From an uncultured Bacteroides sp. (lineage in GTDB: Bacteria; Bacteroidota; Bacteroidia; Bacteroidales; Bacteroidaceae): 64,000 bases of DNA. Of the stretch, positions 27,148 to 37,136 are shown one piece after another. The DNA is taken from assembly GCF_963677945.1 (NCBI RefSeq), contig NZ_OY782578.1:310001-374000 (forward strand), read 5' to 3'. The position numbers and the translations under genes were made by a program. The notes beneath the pieces were generated by a model. The model had not been told where the DNA came from. It was given only the letters and a program-made list of their open reading frames with translations, and did no database searches. Position 1 is the first letter of the stretch; each line of letters opens with the position of its first letter.

Positions 27148-28605
27148 TTAGTGTTTTTCAGACCTTCCGGCATCAATCCTTAAAAAAATAAATAAAAGAA
27201 TTGTAAAGCCCCATAATGAAGATCCTCCATAACTAAAGAAAGGAAGAGGAATACCAATAACAGGGGTAAGCCCTAACACCATCCCTATATTTATAAATAG
27301 GTGAAAAAGAAATATACTGACCACAGAGTAGCCGTAGACTCGACCAAAAGGTGAGTATTGTCGTTCAGAAAGTACTATAAGTCGGATAATAAGAATTAGG
27401 AACAGTAATAAAACAAAAGAAGAGCCTATAAATCCTTGTTCCTCACCTACTGTACAAAAAATAAAGTCTGTATCTTGTTCTGGCACATACTTAAGCTTAG
27501 TCTGCGTTCCATTAAGAAAACCTTTGCCATATATCCCACCTGATCCAATTGCAATTTTCGATTGATTCACATTATATCCTGCTCCGGTAAGGTCTTCTTC
27601 CATTCCCAAAACAACTTTAATACGAATTTGCTGGTGTGGTTCTAGTACATTATCGAATACATAGTTACTTGAATAAAGAAATCCTACAGAAGCAACAGCA
27701 AACAAAGCAATTAACATATAACCTTTATTCATCCCCGTTAATGAAAGGAAAAACATATATCCGGCAAGGATTATACACATAGGAAGTAAAATCCAAACAA
27801 GATTAAACGGAACTACAAATCTAGAGAAAAGAAAGGCTAGCAACAATACGGGCACACAGACAATAATAATATTACGAATAGGTGTCCATTGCTTCATATA
27901 GACCCAAACCATTCCTGCAACAAATATTATAATCATCAATAATACAGAGAACTGGCCGATTGGAGTTGGACTTTGCCCTATCATTATATCTCCAAAACGT
28001 ATACCTACAATAAAGTAAATTACGGCACATACCCCGGAGAACAAAATGGCACCAGGCATTCCTTCTCGATAAAGCATCAGGAAAAAAGATAAATATACAA
28101 GAGCCGATCCTGTCTCTCTCTGCAAAATAATCAGTCCTAAAGGTAGAAAAATTAGCAGGGCTAATAATGAGACACTCTTAAACTTCCTCATATTAAATGA
28201 AAAAGAGCTCATATATTTCGCTAAAACAAGTGCTGTAGCAGATTTGGCAAACTCTGCCGGCTGAAGACTAACTGGACCGAGGCTTAACCAGGAATGAGAA
28301 CCTTTTACATCTCTGGCTACAAATATAGTAACAAAAAGCAAGAACAGCATTCCTATATAAAGAACATAGGAGAACATATCGTATATTCTTTCTTCTATCA
28401 TTAACAGTACAAATCCTAAACCGAAAGAGCACAATATCCACATTAGTTGCTTTCCGCCTCTTGTACCAAAACTCAGGAAGTCAGTATCACCATAGTTATA
28501 ACTGGCTCCACATACACTGAACCAACCACAAGTAATCAGTATCAAATATATTATTATAGTTGTCCAATCAACAGACTTCCATAAGCTAACGTGTCTGGGC
28601 TCCAT
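27148..28605 (-). CDS. rodA: Peptidoglycan glycosyltransferase RodA
   Basis: A 485-residue polytopic SEDS protein that polymerizes glycan strands during cell elongation. About ten hydrophobic segments are visible. Conserved features include the extracytoplasmic WLSLGPVSLQPAEFAK, the GSGGIYGKGF loop, EQDTDFIFC and the C-terminal PVIGIPLPFFSYGGSS. It overlaps the mrdA end by 20 bp, so RodA and PBP2 are made together, as expected for a working pair. Confidence 0.96.
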   Translation of the reverse strand: MEPRHVSLWKSVDWTTIIIYLILITCGWFSVCGASYNYGDTDFLSFGTRGGKQLMWILCSFGLGFVLLMIEERIYDMFSYVLYIGMLFLLFVTIFVARDVKGSHSWLSLGPVSLQPAEFAKSATALVLAKYMSSFSFNMRKFKSVSLLALLIFLPLGLIILQRETGSALVYLSFFLMLYREGMPGAILFSGVCAVIYFIVGIRFGDIMIGQSPTPIGQFSVLLMIIIFVAGMVWVYMKQWTPIRNIIIVCVPVLLLAFLFSRFVVPFNLVWILLPMCIILAGYMFFLSLTGMNKGYMLIALFAVASVGFLYSSNYVFDNVLEPHQQIRIKVVLGMEEDLTGAGYNVNQSKIAIGSGGIYGKGFLNGTQTKLKYVPEQDTDFIFCTVGEEQGFIGSSFVLLLFLILIIRLIVLSERQYSPFGRVYGYSVVSIFLFHLFINIGMVLGLTPVIGIPLPFFSYGGSSLWGFTILLFIFLRIDAGRSEKH

Positions 28606-30439
28606 AGGATATTACAGCATTACTTAAACTTTCAACTAGCTTTTCTCTCTCTGGAGCAATTTTTCCTTTGAGATAATGCTCCATCATCAATGCACCAATA
28701 GGAACTGCATACGTTGCTCCCCAACCACCATTCTCAACATAAACACAAATGGAGATCTTGGGTTTGCTCATAGGCGCAAATCCCATAAAAACAGAGTGGT
28801 CTTTTCCTCTATTCTGAGCTGTTCCTGTTTTACCGCAAACTTCCATTTCAGGCATATAGTTTGCTCTGGTACAAGTTCCATGTTCAACTGCTCCACGCAT
28901 ACCCTTAATTATATAAGAGTAATATTTGGGATCAATTGTTGTATATTTGGGGTATAGATAAGTACTATCTAACCTTCCTCCAATAATACTCCTCACAACA
29001 TGAGGAGTTCTGAAATGTCCTCTATTAGCAATAGTAGCTCCCAGATTAGCTATTTGAAGAGGTGTGAGTAATACTTCACCCTGTCCAATTGCTGTATGGA
29101 TAATACGTAAACCTCCCCAACGCCCTTTGCCATATATTTTATCATAGAACTTAGCATTAGGAATTAAACCTCTCTTCTCTCCGGGAAGGTCAATACCCAA
29201 TTTGTATCCAAATCCCATTGACACCATATGATCTTTCCATACAGTCAAAGCCGAATCAGAATTCAGATATTTCTTATTATCAATCATCTTATATAATCCC
29301 CAACAGAAATAGGAGTTACAAGAAGTGGCCAATGCAGGAACCAAAGACAGCGGCGAGGGATGAGAATGACATCCGACTCTTAGTCCTGGTACTACAAATC
29401 CATGGTAGCATGGAAAGGAAGTAGAAGGAGTAATGATCTTTTCCTGAAGAAATATTAATGATTGAGCTGGTTTAAAAGTAGATCCTGGAGGATAAGAAGC
29501 CATTAAAGCTCTATTGAATAGAGGTTTTCTCGGATCTCGTTCCAACTCCATATGCATTTTTCCTCGCTGACGTCCAACCATATCTGCCGGATTAAATGTT
29601 GGAGTAGAAACCAGACAAAGAATTTCCCCAGTTTCCGGTTCAATAGCTACTATAGCTCCAATCTTAGAGCCCATAAGCTTTTCACCAAACTTCTGTAGTT
29701 CAATGTCAATGGAAAGTCTCAGGTTCTTACCTGGTATAGGTCTTTTATCTAGTTTACCGTTCAAATATTTACCTTGAATTCGTCCATGAGCATCTCTTAG
29801 CAGTATTTCAACTCCCTTATGTCCACGCAGTTGCTTTTCATAAAACTTCTCAACGCCCTGTTTTCCTATATAGTCTCCACGTTCATAGTAATCGTCATCT
29901 TCTATATTTGCCATTGATGCCTCACCTAAATCACCTAATATATGTGCTGCTGAATTATATGAATATTGGCGAATAGAACGTTGCTGAACATAAAATCCTC
30001 GAAATTTAAATAACTTTTCTTGCAAGACACTACTTTCTTCTGCCGAAAGTTGTACCATAAACAACTGATTTGTGAAACGAGAATAGCCAGGGTTTTTAGA
30101 TCTGTCTTTTATATCAGTCATTCGCTTTATAAAATATTCTTTCGTAATATTTAAAGTCTGACATAAATCAAGAGTATCGAGATTCTCAATCTCCTTCATC
30201 ACAACTGTTACATCATATGCAGGTTGATTATAAACAAGCAGTTTATTATTACGATCGTAAATTATACCTCTTGAAGGATATTGAATCTTATTAAGAAAGG
30301 CATTACTATCTGCATTTTTTTTGTAATCATCAGACATAATCTGAAGAACAAAAAGGCGTGTAATATAGATAAGCACAACCGAAATGGCAATACCTACTAT
30401 TACATATCTTCTTTTTTCTAAATTATAATCCCTAGCCAC
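28586..30439 (-). CDS. mrdA: Penicillin-binding protein 2 (elongation transpeptidase)
   Basis: A 617-residue class B penicillin-binding protein that cross-links peptidoglycan in the elongasome. An N-terminal membrane anchor (about 12-32) precedes the pedestal domain (about 50-220). The transpeptidase domain holds the active-site Ser of PPGSTFKP, the SCN motif in ATSCNSYFC and KTG in VCGKTGTAQN. It is 2 bp downstream of mreD. Confidence 0.96.
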   Translation of the reverse strand: MARDYNLEKRRYVIVGIAISVVLIYITRLFVLQIMSDDYKKNADSNAFLNKIQYPSRGIIYDRNNKLLVYNQPAYDVTVVMKEIENLDTLDLCQTLNITKEYFIKRMTDIKDRSKNPGYSRFTNQLFMVQLSAEESSVLQEKLFKFRGFYVQQRSIRQYSYNSAAHILGDLGEASMANIEDDDYYERGDYIGKQGVEKFYEKQLRGHKGVEILLRDAHGRIQGKYLNGKLDKRPIPGKNLRLSIDIELQKFGEKLMGSKIGAIVAIEPETGEILCLVSTPTFNPADMVGRQRGKMHMELERDPRKPLFNRALMASYPPGSTFKPAQSLIFLQEKIITPSTSFPCYHGFVVPGLRVGCHSHPSPLSLVPALATSCNSYFCWGLYKMIDNKKYLNSDSALTVWKDHMVSMGFGYKLGIDLPGEKRGLIPNAKFYDKIYGKGRWGGLRIIHTAIGQGEVLLTPLQIANLGATIANRGHFRTPHVVRSIIGGRLDSTYLYPKYTTIDPKYYSYIIKGMRGAVEHGTCTRANYMPEMEVCGKTGTAQNRGKDHSVFMGFAPMSKPKISICVYVENGGWGATYAVPIGALMMEHYLKGKIAPEREKLVESLSNAVISYGAQTR

Positions 30440-30441
30440 TT

Positions 30442-30939
30442 TTATTTTCTTAATCCTTCAATACCCATTATACATAATACAGTAACTACTGTACTAGTTC
30501 CTATTTTTATCAGCAAAGTGCTCAGATCGAATAAAGAGAAAGATTCAATCATCAATAATGCAGCATGATGAAGCAAAACACATAATATTACATACTTTAC
30601 AAAAGAAGAGATACCAATAGCTTTTATTGCAGGAACATATTCATCTGTACTATCCCGCATAGAGAAAAGACGCAAGAAAAGCGGACGAATAAAAGCTATA
30701 AAAGTTGTAGCTGCAGCATTCATTCCCGGGGTATCAGAAAATATATCAATCGTTAACCCTAGAAAGAATCCCCATAACATCATCTCACTTCTGGAAGTTC
30801 CAGAAGACATCTTTAATATCAGATATATATAAATATATGGAGTAGCAAAACCTGCAATATGCACATTATTAAGCACCAATACCTGAATTAAAACAAGTGC
30901 TATAAACCACTTTATCCGTCTTAAATATGTTATTATCAT
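30442..30939 (-). CDS. mreD: Rod shape-determining protein MreD
   Basis: A 165-residue membrane protein with about five hydrophobic helices. MreD belongs to the MreBCD elongasome; the motif GFFLGLTIDIFSDTPGMNAAA is family-typical. Its start overlaps the end of mreC by 4 bp, and mrdA follows by 2 bp. Confidence 0.9.
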   Translation of the reverse strand: MIITYLRRIKWFIALVLIQVLVLNNVHIAGFATPYIYIYLILKMSSGTSRSEMMLWGFFLGLTIDIFSDTPGMNAAATTFIAFIRPLFLRLFSMRDSTDEYVPAIKAIGISSFVKYVILCVLLHHAALLMIESFSLFDLSTLLIKIGTSTVVTVLCIMGIEGLRK

Positions 30940-31787
30940 TGTCCCTGCTTGTTTGCCGATTCTTCAAGAAGTTTTTGTTCCATTTGTGTTGTTTTAGGCA
31001 AAACTCTCACACTATTAAGTTTGCCAAAATCTGTAGCTAAACGAACTTTCAGCTGATAAGAAAGTCCATCTTTTGAATTACCTATATGGTCAACAGTTCC
31101 AACCATAATTCCTGCCGGAAAAACATCCGAGTAACCACTTGTCACAATTGTATCACCGAGACCAAATTTTGCATGTCTGGGTAGATCATCTAAATACGCA
31201 TAACGAGAATCTCTTCCCTCCCACTTTATTGTACCAAAATAGCCACTGCCTAATATCTTGCAACCAATTCTGCATTTTGTATTCAACATAGATATAACAA
31301 CAGAATATTTAGGCGTTGTCATATACACAATTCCAACTACTCCATTTCTGTCAATAACTCCCATTTCACTATGAACGCCATCATTAGATCCCTTATCCAA
31401 AGTTATATAGTTATCGGCTTTAATTAATGAGCTATTAATAACATTAGCTTTTATTAAATGAGAATTCTTGGCTACCAAGTTGTTCATTCCATCAACGTCC
31501 AAAGAATCCACACCACGTCCTTGTAATTCTTTCCTTAAATTAGCTAGTTGTTGTTCAAGCAGCATGTTACGATCCAGCAAATCTTCATTTGCTTCTTTAA
31601 GATAAAAATATGAAGTTACATCTCCTTTTATCTTGTATATTTCACCAGCAACAGCGTTACTGGATGTAAAGAAAGAGCTTTTCTGATAGTGATTAAAGCG
31701 AAACAATAAAGTAAAACTGATAATCTCTAGCAGAAAGAAAAGAAACCAGTAGTTATATTTAATAAGGAAGTTTAGTAGGTTCCGCAT
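30936..31787 (-). CDS. mreC: Rod shape-determining protein MreC
   Basis: A 283-residue bitopic protein that scaffolds the elongasome in the periplasm. An N-terminal membrane helix (about 12-30) is followed by a coiled-coil region (about 60-95) and the beta-rich MreC core with DKGSNDGVHSEMGVI and DTIVTSGYSDVFPAGIMVG. It lies 89 bp downstream of mreB, with a long hairpin between. Confidence 0.95.
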   Translation of the reverse strand: MRNLLNFLIKYNYWFLFFLLEIISFTLLFRFNHYQKSSFFTSSNAVAGEIYKIKGDVTSYFYLKEANEDLLDRNMLLEQQLANLRKELQGRGVDSLDVDGMNNLVAKNSHLIKANVINSSLIKADNYITLDKGSNDGVHSEMGVIDRNGVVGIVYMTTPKYSVVISMLNTKCRIGCKILGSGYFGTIKWEGRDSRYAYLDDLPRHAKFGLGDTIVTSGYSDVFPAGIMVGTVDHIGNSKDGLSYQLKVRLATDFGKLNSVRVLPKTTQMEQKLLEESANKQGQ

Positions 31788-31808
31788 ATAATTCCAAAGT
31801 AGTAACTA

Positions 31809-31867
31809 GCCGATATGCGGATATTCAGATCTAAAAATATAGTAGATCCGTATATCTGCACATCGGC
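31809..31867 (-). other. Intercistronic hairpin between mreB and mreC
   Basis: GCCGATATGCGGATAT (31809-31824) pairs with ATATCTGCACATCGGC (31852-31867), with one mismatch and one G-U pair. It is not followed by a T-run. It may set the mreB to mreC expression ratio by RNA processing, partial termination or stability. Confidence 0.6.
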
Positions 31868-31876
31868 ATATTATAT

Positions 31877-32896
31877 TTATCGCATCAAGAATGAGAATTT
31901 ATCTACATTCTTCAATGCTACTCCTGTTCCTTTTGCTACAGCATGAAGAGGATCTTCAGCTATATGGAAAGGTATATTAATTTTATCTGTTAAACGTTTA
32001 TCCAGTCCTCTCAACAGAGCACCACCACCTGCTAAATAGATACCGTTGTGAACAATATCAGCATATAGTTCAGGCGGCGTTTGTTCCAAAGCACTAAGTA
32101 TAGCTGTTTCCATTTTAGCAATGGATTTTTCCAAACAATGAGCTACTTCCTGGTAGCACACAGGTACTTCCATAGGAAGAGCAGTCATTCTGTTAGGCCC
32201 GTGAACAATATAATCTTCTGGAGCATCTTCAAGTTCTGTCAATGCAGCTCCTACATGAATCTTTATTTGTTCGGCAGTGCGTTCACCAACCTTCAGATTG
32301 TGCTGACGGCCCATATATTCCTGGATATCCGATGTAAGATCATCGCCGGCAATACGAATGGACTTGTTAGAGACAATGCCACCTAATGAAATAACTGCAA
32401 TTTCAGTAGAACCTCCACCTATATCAACAATCATATTTCCTTCCGGAGCTTCAACATCTATGCCAATACCTATAGCCGCAGCCATTGGTTCAAAAATCAA
32501 ATAAACATCGCGACCTCCTGCATGTTCTGCAGAGTCACGAACTGCACGCAATTCAACTTCGGTACTTCCGGATGGAACACAAATAACCATTCTCAATGAA
32601 GGAGAGAAAAGTCTTTTATGTGTATTCATCATCTTAATCATACCTCTCATCATTTGTTCACATGCATAGAAGTCAGCAATCACACCGTCACGAAGAGGAC
32701 GGATAGTTCTGATATTTTCATGTGTTTTACCATGCATCTGTCGTGCCTTTTCACCTACAGCGATCATTTTATCTGTACGTCTGTCTAAAGCAACTACAGA
32801 TGGCTCATCAACTACAATTTTACCGTTACTGATGATGATGGTATTGGCAGTACCCAAGTCCATCGCTATTTCTTGAGTGAAAGAAAATAATCCCAT
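31877..32896 (-). CDS. mreB: Rod shape-determining protein MreB
   Basis: A 339-residue bacterial actin that guides lateral wall synthesis. It shows the phosphate-1 loop DLGTANTII, the phosphate-2 loop IVDIGGGSTEIAV, and the adenosine motif YLAGGGALLRGLD. It starts 6 bp after purH ends and heads the shape-gene part of the operon. Confidence 0.97.
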   Translation of the reverse strand: MGLFSFTQEIAMDLGTANTIIISNGKIVVDEPSVVALDRRTDKMIAVGEKARQMHGKTHENIRTIRPLRDGVIADFYACEQMMRGMIKMMNTHKRLFSPSLRMVICVPSGSTEVELRAVRDSAEHAGGRDVYLIFEPMAAAIGIGIDVEAPEGNMIVDIGGGSTEIAVISLGGIVSNKSIRIAGDDLTSDIQEYMGRQHNLKVGERTAEQIKIHVGAALTELEDAPEDYIVHGPNRMTALPMEVPVCYQEVAHCLEKSIAKMETAILSALEQTPPELYADIVHNGIYLAGGGALLRGLDKRLTDKINIPFHIAEDPLHAVAKGTGVALKNVDKFSFLMR

Positions 32897-32902
32897 TTTT
32901 TA

Positions 32903-34426
32903 TTAATGTTTAAAGTGTCTGATTCCGGTTGTAACCATTGCTACACCATTCTCATTACAATAATCAAAAGATTCTTGATCTCTAACAGAACCTCCAGGCT
33001 GGATTACAGAAGTTACACCTGCTTTATGTGCAATCTCAACACAATCAGGGAATGGGAAGAATGCATCACTTGCCATCACTGCACCTTGTAAATCAAATCC
33101 AAAAGCATCAGCTTTTTCGATTGCTTGTTTCAAGGCATCAACACGAGATGTCTGACCGACACCACTTGCACATAATTGTTTTCCTTTTGCCAGAACAATA
33201 GAATTAGATTTACTGTTTTTCACTATTTTATTAGCGAACAGCATATCTTCAATTTCTTGTTCAGTTGGAGTTTTTACAGTTACAGTCTTCAAATCTGAAG
33301 ACGTTTCTATGTTTAAGTCTCTATCTTGTACTAATACACCGTTCAATAATGAGCGGAATTGTTTCTTTGAAAATTTAGCTTCCTTACGAACCAATATAAT
33401 ACGATTTTTCTTTTGTGTTAATATTTCCAGAGCATCAACATCATAATCCGGAGCTATAATAACCTCAAAGAAAATCTTAGTTATTTCTTCTGCGGCAGCT
33501 TTGTCTATTACAGAATTTGTGATTAGAACACCTCCGAAAGCTGAAACCGGATCACCAGCCAAAGCATCTTTCCAAGCCTCAACCACAGTAGGACGAGAAG
33601 CTAGTCCGCATGCATTATTATGTTTCAACACAGCAAAAGTTATTTCATCGAATTCATCAATCAAATCAACTGCTGCATTTATATCAAGCAAATTATTATA
33701 TGAAATTTCTTTTCCGTGAATCTGATCAAAAACTGCATCCAAATCACCAAAGAAAACACCTTTCTGATGAGGATTTTCGCCATATCTAAGTGGCTTCTGC
33801 TCATTCACTGAACAACGGAATCCAGAACAATCTTCTCCATCAAAATAGTTAAAGATAGCAGAATCGTAGTGCGAAGAAACAGCAAAAGCTTCTTTAGCAA
33901 ACCAACGACGCTCTTCTATTGTGCTGGTTGCTCCATGTTCCATCAACATATCTGCCAATGGTTTGTATTGAGATTGAGAAGCTACAATAACAACATCTTT
34001 ATAATTCTTAGCGGCTGCACGAATTAATGAAATACCACCTATATCAACTTTTTCAACGATAGCAGCTTCACCAGCTCCTGAAGCAACAGTTGCTTCGAAT
34101 GGATATAAGTCAACAATGACTAAATCTATTTCTGGAATTTCGTATTTTTCTATTTGTTGAAGATCTTGTTCTACCTCTCTACGGCATAAAATACCACCAA
34201 ATACCTTTGGATGGAGAGTCTTCACTCTGCCGCCTAAAATTGATGGGTAAGTAGTAAGGTCTTCTACAGCCTTACAAGGGAAACCTAGAGATTCAATAAA
34301 CTGACGTGTACCTCCTGTAGACAGGAATTCTACTCCTTCCTCATGGAGTTTGGTGATTAAATCATCCAATCCTTCCTTATGGTAAACCGACACGAGAGCG
34401 GTTTTAATTTTTTTTGTTTCAGACAT
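32903..34426 (-). CDS. purH: Bifunctional AICAR formyltransferase / IMP cyclohydrolase
   Basis: A 507-residue enzyme for the last two steps of purine synthesis. The N-terminal MGS-like domain (about 1-190) carries the cyclohydrolase, with STGGTRQFIESLG. The C-terminal domain has the formyltransferase motif KHNNACGLA and the ending SVIQPGGSVRDQES. It is the first gene of the transcript that continues into mreB-mreC-mreD-mrdA-rodA. Confidence 0.97.
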   Translation of the reverse strand: MSETKKIKTALVSVYHKEGLDDLITKLHEEGVEFLSTGGTRQFIESLGFPCKAVEDLTTYPSILGGRVKTLHPKVFGGILCRREVEQDLQQIEKYEIPEIDLVIVDLYPFEATVASGAGEAAIVEKVDIGGISLIRAAAKNYKDVVIVASQSQYKPLADMLMEHGATSTIEERRWFAKEAFAVSSHYDSAIFNYFDGEDCSGFRCSVNEQKPLRYGENPHQKGVFFGDLDAVFDQIHGKEISYNNLLDINAAVDLIDEFDEITFAVLKHNNACGLASRPTVVEAWKDALAGDPVSAFGGVLITNSVIDKAAAEEITKIFFEVIIAPDYDVDALEILTQKKNRIILVRKEAKFSKKQFRSLLNGVLVQDRDLNIETSSDLKTVTVKTPTEQEIEDMLFANKIVKNSKSNSIVLAKGKQLCASGVGQTSRVDALKQAIEKADAFGFDLQGAVMASDAFFPFPDCVEIAHKAGVTSVIQPGGSVRDQESFDYCNENGVAMVTTGIRHFKH

Positions 34427-34454
34427 TTAATTGCATATTAGGTGTTTCAATGCG

Positions 34455-34462
34455 CAAAGGTA
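34455..34462 (-). promoter_or_regulatory. -7 box (TACCTTTG) of the purH-mre operon
   Basis: CAAAGGTA on the plus strand is TACCTTTG on the minus strand, 29 bp before the purH ATG. The -33 region lacks a perfect TTTG. Confidence 0.6.
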
Positions 34463-34771
34463 CAAATTATTGTTTTATACCACATATAAAATTGGCTGGT
34501 TTTATGAATATTTTCACAGTTTTTTTAATGATCTAATAAATAGAACTTCATGCAATAAGATTTTAAGGTATACAAAAACACCCAACTAAAGAGATTTTCA
34601 AGCTTGGGTTCACAAAGAAAAATACAAAAAGTGGATTTTAAAGATCTCATCAGTTTTAGTTTTCTTAAACATCAGTTACCATCTTTTACACTAAAACAAA
34701 AATCTATAAAACGAACAAAAGTTAATCAACAAGCTTTGTCTTATCACTCATTTAACAATAAAGATGAGATG

Positions 34772-34844
34772 ATTGGGCAATCACCTAAAATGATTGACCA
34801 ATCATTTCCAAGTATTCGCCAATAAATAAATTTTATTGGTGAAT
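34772..34844. repeat. ATTGnnCAAT-like array, four copies at 21-bp period
   Basis: The 420 bp between purH and the DUF554 gene contain no credible gene. ATTGGGCAAT, ATTGACCAAT, ATTCGCCAAT and ATTGGTGAAT are centred at 34776.5, 34797.5, 34818.5 and 34839.5, exactly 21 bp apart. The first two lie in larger palindromes, TGATTGnnCAATCA. An imperfect fifth copy may lie near 34755. The period resembles that of the TGTACA and ATGGGTTC arrays. It abuts the 3' end of the DUF554 gene. Confidence 0.7.
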
Positions 34845-34848
34845 GAAT

Positions 34849-35526
34849 TTATTTAAATAGCCAAAGCATTAATACAACAACGACAAGGGCGGGTAACATA
34901 TTCATTATGCGCAGTTTTTTTATTTCTAATATATTTATTCCAAGCCCCATAAGCATAATTCCACCAACACTTGTTAAACCAAGAATTATTTGCGGAGTAA
35001 ATAAAGAACCGGCATACATTGCCAACAAAGTTAACGCACCTTGAAAAACAAATAACGGAACAGCTGCAGCAATAACCCCAAGACCAAAAGCTGAAGCAAG
35101 TAACATTGCCGAAAAGAAATCCATCAATGACTTAGTAAACAATAAATCGGAAGAGCCTCCCGTACCCTCCTGAATAGCTCCCAACACAGTCATCGATCCT
35201 ATACAAAATAATAAGAATGCAGTTATAAGCCCTTCAGAAAATTTATCGCTTCCGATACGAAACTTCTTTTTCAGAGCCCCACTCATCTGTTCTGCACCTT
35301 TTTCTACGTTTATCCACTCACCCAGCAACGAACCAATAGCTAAACTTCCTACTATTATCAAGATATCCTCCATCTTAACTACCATAGTAATACCTATAGC
35401 CAGTGTAAACAATCCAACTGCCTGAAAATAAATAGACGTAACGCGCTCTGGCATGTTTTTTTTCAGTAACAATCCAATAGTTCCGCCTGCAACAACTGCA
35501 GCTGTATTTACGATAGTTCCAATCAT
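34849..35526 (-). CDS. DUF554 membrane protein
   Basis: A 225-residue inner-membrane protein with six or so hydrophobic helices. DUF554 features include the start GTIVNTAAVVAGGTIGLLL, the GMPERVT-like loop and FCIGSMTVLGAIQEG. Family members have been proposed as transporters, but their function is not established. It stands alone and its 3' end abuts a 21-bp repeat array. Confidence 0.88.
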   Translation of the reverse strand: MIGTIVNTAAVVAGGTIGLLLKKNMPERVTSIYFQAVGLFTLAIGITMVVKMEDILIIVGSLAIGSLLGEWINVEKGAEQMSGALKKKFRIGSDKFSEGLITAFLLFCIGSMTVLGAIQEGTGGSSDLLFTKSLMDFFSAMLLASAFGLGVIAAAVPLFVFQGALTLLAMYAGSLFTPQIILGLTSVGGIMLMGLGINILEIKKLRIMNMLPALVVVVLMLWLFK

Positions 35527-35730
35527 ATTATGAGGTGATTATTTATAATTTTACAGAAATAGAGCTTTACCTGATTATAAAGCTGCGAAAATAATATCTT
35601 TTTTGCAAATCACCCGTAGAATATAGCAAATATAATAACAGATAATTTTAATAGACCTCATGAGTTCAACTAAAAAATCAATTCAAAACAGCATCCAGTA
35701 ACTAAATAAATAATTAGGATGAAGACTTAA

Positions 35731-35762
35731 TTTGCATATAAACAAAAAACGAAATATATTTG
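35731..35762 (+). promoter_or_regulatory. Promoter of the GH28 gene
   Basis: TTTG at 35731-35734 and TATATTTG at 35755-35762 are separated by 20 bp, a textbook Bacteroides promoter. The gene starts 37 bp later. Confidence 0.75.
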
Positions 35763-35799
35763 CTTATATTTCATTAACAAACACTCTAAAAAGATCAAA

Positions 35800-37131
35800 A
35801 TGAATAAAAAAAGCATCAAATCGATAATCTTTTTATTTGCTATTTTTATTAACACACAAGTATTCTCTCAAGAAAAGTTTCCCGATGGGACACCTATACC
35901 CGACTGGTTTAGAAAGAATGAGGTGGTTAATATTAATACCTTAGGAAAAATATACCGGATTACCGATTACGGAGTTATAAATGACAGCACAATCCTGCAA
36001 ACAGAAAAAATACAAGCTGTTATCGATAGGGCTCAGCAAGAAGGTGGCGGCGTAATAGTAATCCCGCAAGGAACTTTCCTAAGCAGCTCTATCTTTTTCA
36101 AACCTAAAACGCATCTATATTTAGAAAAGAATGCCGTATTAAAAGGTAGCGATGACATAAGCAATTTCCCTATCATTGAAACACGCATGGAGGGACAGAC
36201 ACTGAAATATTTCCCGGCCTTGGTCAATGCCGATCATGTGGACGATTTCACAATCTCGGGCGAAGGAACACTCAACGGAAATGGTAGGCGTTATTGGAAA
36301 TCTTTCTGGAAACGCCGTGCTGTTAACAGCAAATGTACCAACATGGACGAACTGCGTCCTCGACTACTTTACGTATCAAATAGCAACGATGTACAAATCT
36401 CGGGGATTCATCTTATTAATTCCCCCTTTTGGACGACACACTTTTACAGATGTAACAACGTGAAGATGCTTAATCTATATATATTTTCACCAGCAGAACC
36501 AGTCAAAGCACCTAGTACAGATGGTATAGACATAGATGCCTGCAACAATTTTCTGGTTAAGAATTGCTTTATCTCTGCAAACGACGATGGTATTGCACTT
36601 AAAGGAGGAAAAGGAACCTGGGCCGATAAGGACCCAACCAACGGAAGTAATACAAATATAATAATAGAAGATTGTACATACGGTTTCTGCCATAGCGCGC
36701 TCACCTGCGGCAGCGAATCCATACACGACCGGAATATAATCCTTCGCCGCTGCACAGTGGACAAAGCAAATCGCTTGTTATGGCTTAAGATGCGTCCCGA
36801 TACTCCTCAAAAATATGAATATATCCTGGTGGAAAATATTAAAGGTAATGCCAATAGCTTCCTTTTCATAAAACCCTGGAGTCAATTCTTCGACCTAAAA
36901 GACAGAAAAGATATGCCTCTTTCCTATTCAGCCTATGTAACAATGCGGAATATCAACTTAGAATGCGAAGTTTTCTTTAACGTGAAAGAGTCTGATAAAT
37001 ACAAACTCACAAACTTCACATTTGAGAATCTAAATATAAAAGCGAAGGATGGCAAAATAAACCAGAATGCTATAAAACCATTTATCTTGAAGAACGTTAT
37101 TGTAAACAACGTTAAGATTAAAAACAATTAA
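35800..37131 (+). CDS. GH28 polygalacturonase-type glycosidase
   Basis: A 443-residue secreted protein (signal peptide ends near QVFSQ) with a parallel beta-helix fold. GH28 enzymes hydrolyse galacturonic-acid linkages in pectin. The catalytic aspartates lie in PSTDGIDID and SANDDGIALKGG, and family-type CHSALTCGSES and WLKMR segments replace the usual GHG and RIK motifs. The subsite specificity is not clear. A rhamnogalacturonan or exo-acting enzyme is possible. The gene is alone, with its own promoter and terminator, 14 kb from the pectin-like locus. Confidence 0.9.
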   Translation: MNKKSIKSIIFLFAIFINTQVFSQEKFPDGTPIPDWFRKNEVVNINTLGKIYRITDYGVINDSTILQTEKIQAVIDRAQQEGGGVIVIPQGTFLSSSIFFKPKTHLYLEKNAVLKGSDDISNFPIIETRMEGQTLKYFPALVNADHVDDFTISGEGTLNGNGRRYWKSFWKRRAVNSKCTNMDELRPRLLYVSNSNDVQISGIHLINSPFWTTHFYRCNNVKMLNLYIFSPAEPVKAPSTDGIDIDACNNFLVKNCFISANDDGIALKGGKGTWADKDPTNGSNTNIIIEDCTYGFCHSALTCGSESIHDRNIILRRCTVDKANRLLWLKMRPDTPQKYEYILVENIKGNANSFLFIKPWSQFFDLKDRKDMPLSYSAYVTMRNINLECEVFFNVKESDKYKLTNFTFENLNIKAKDGKINQNAIKPFILKNVIVNNVKIKNN

Positions 37132-37136
37132 TAAAA

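Noticed and set aside
34604-34825. A 73-codon frame with heptad-like repeats (MIGQS, MIDQS)
   Set aside because: The repeats arise from the 21-bp DNA period (7 codons). The same palindrome continues past the frame, so the DNA repeat explains it.
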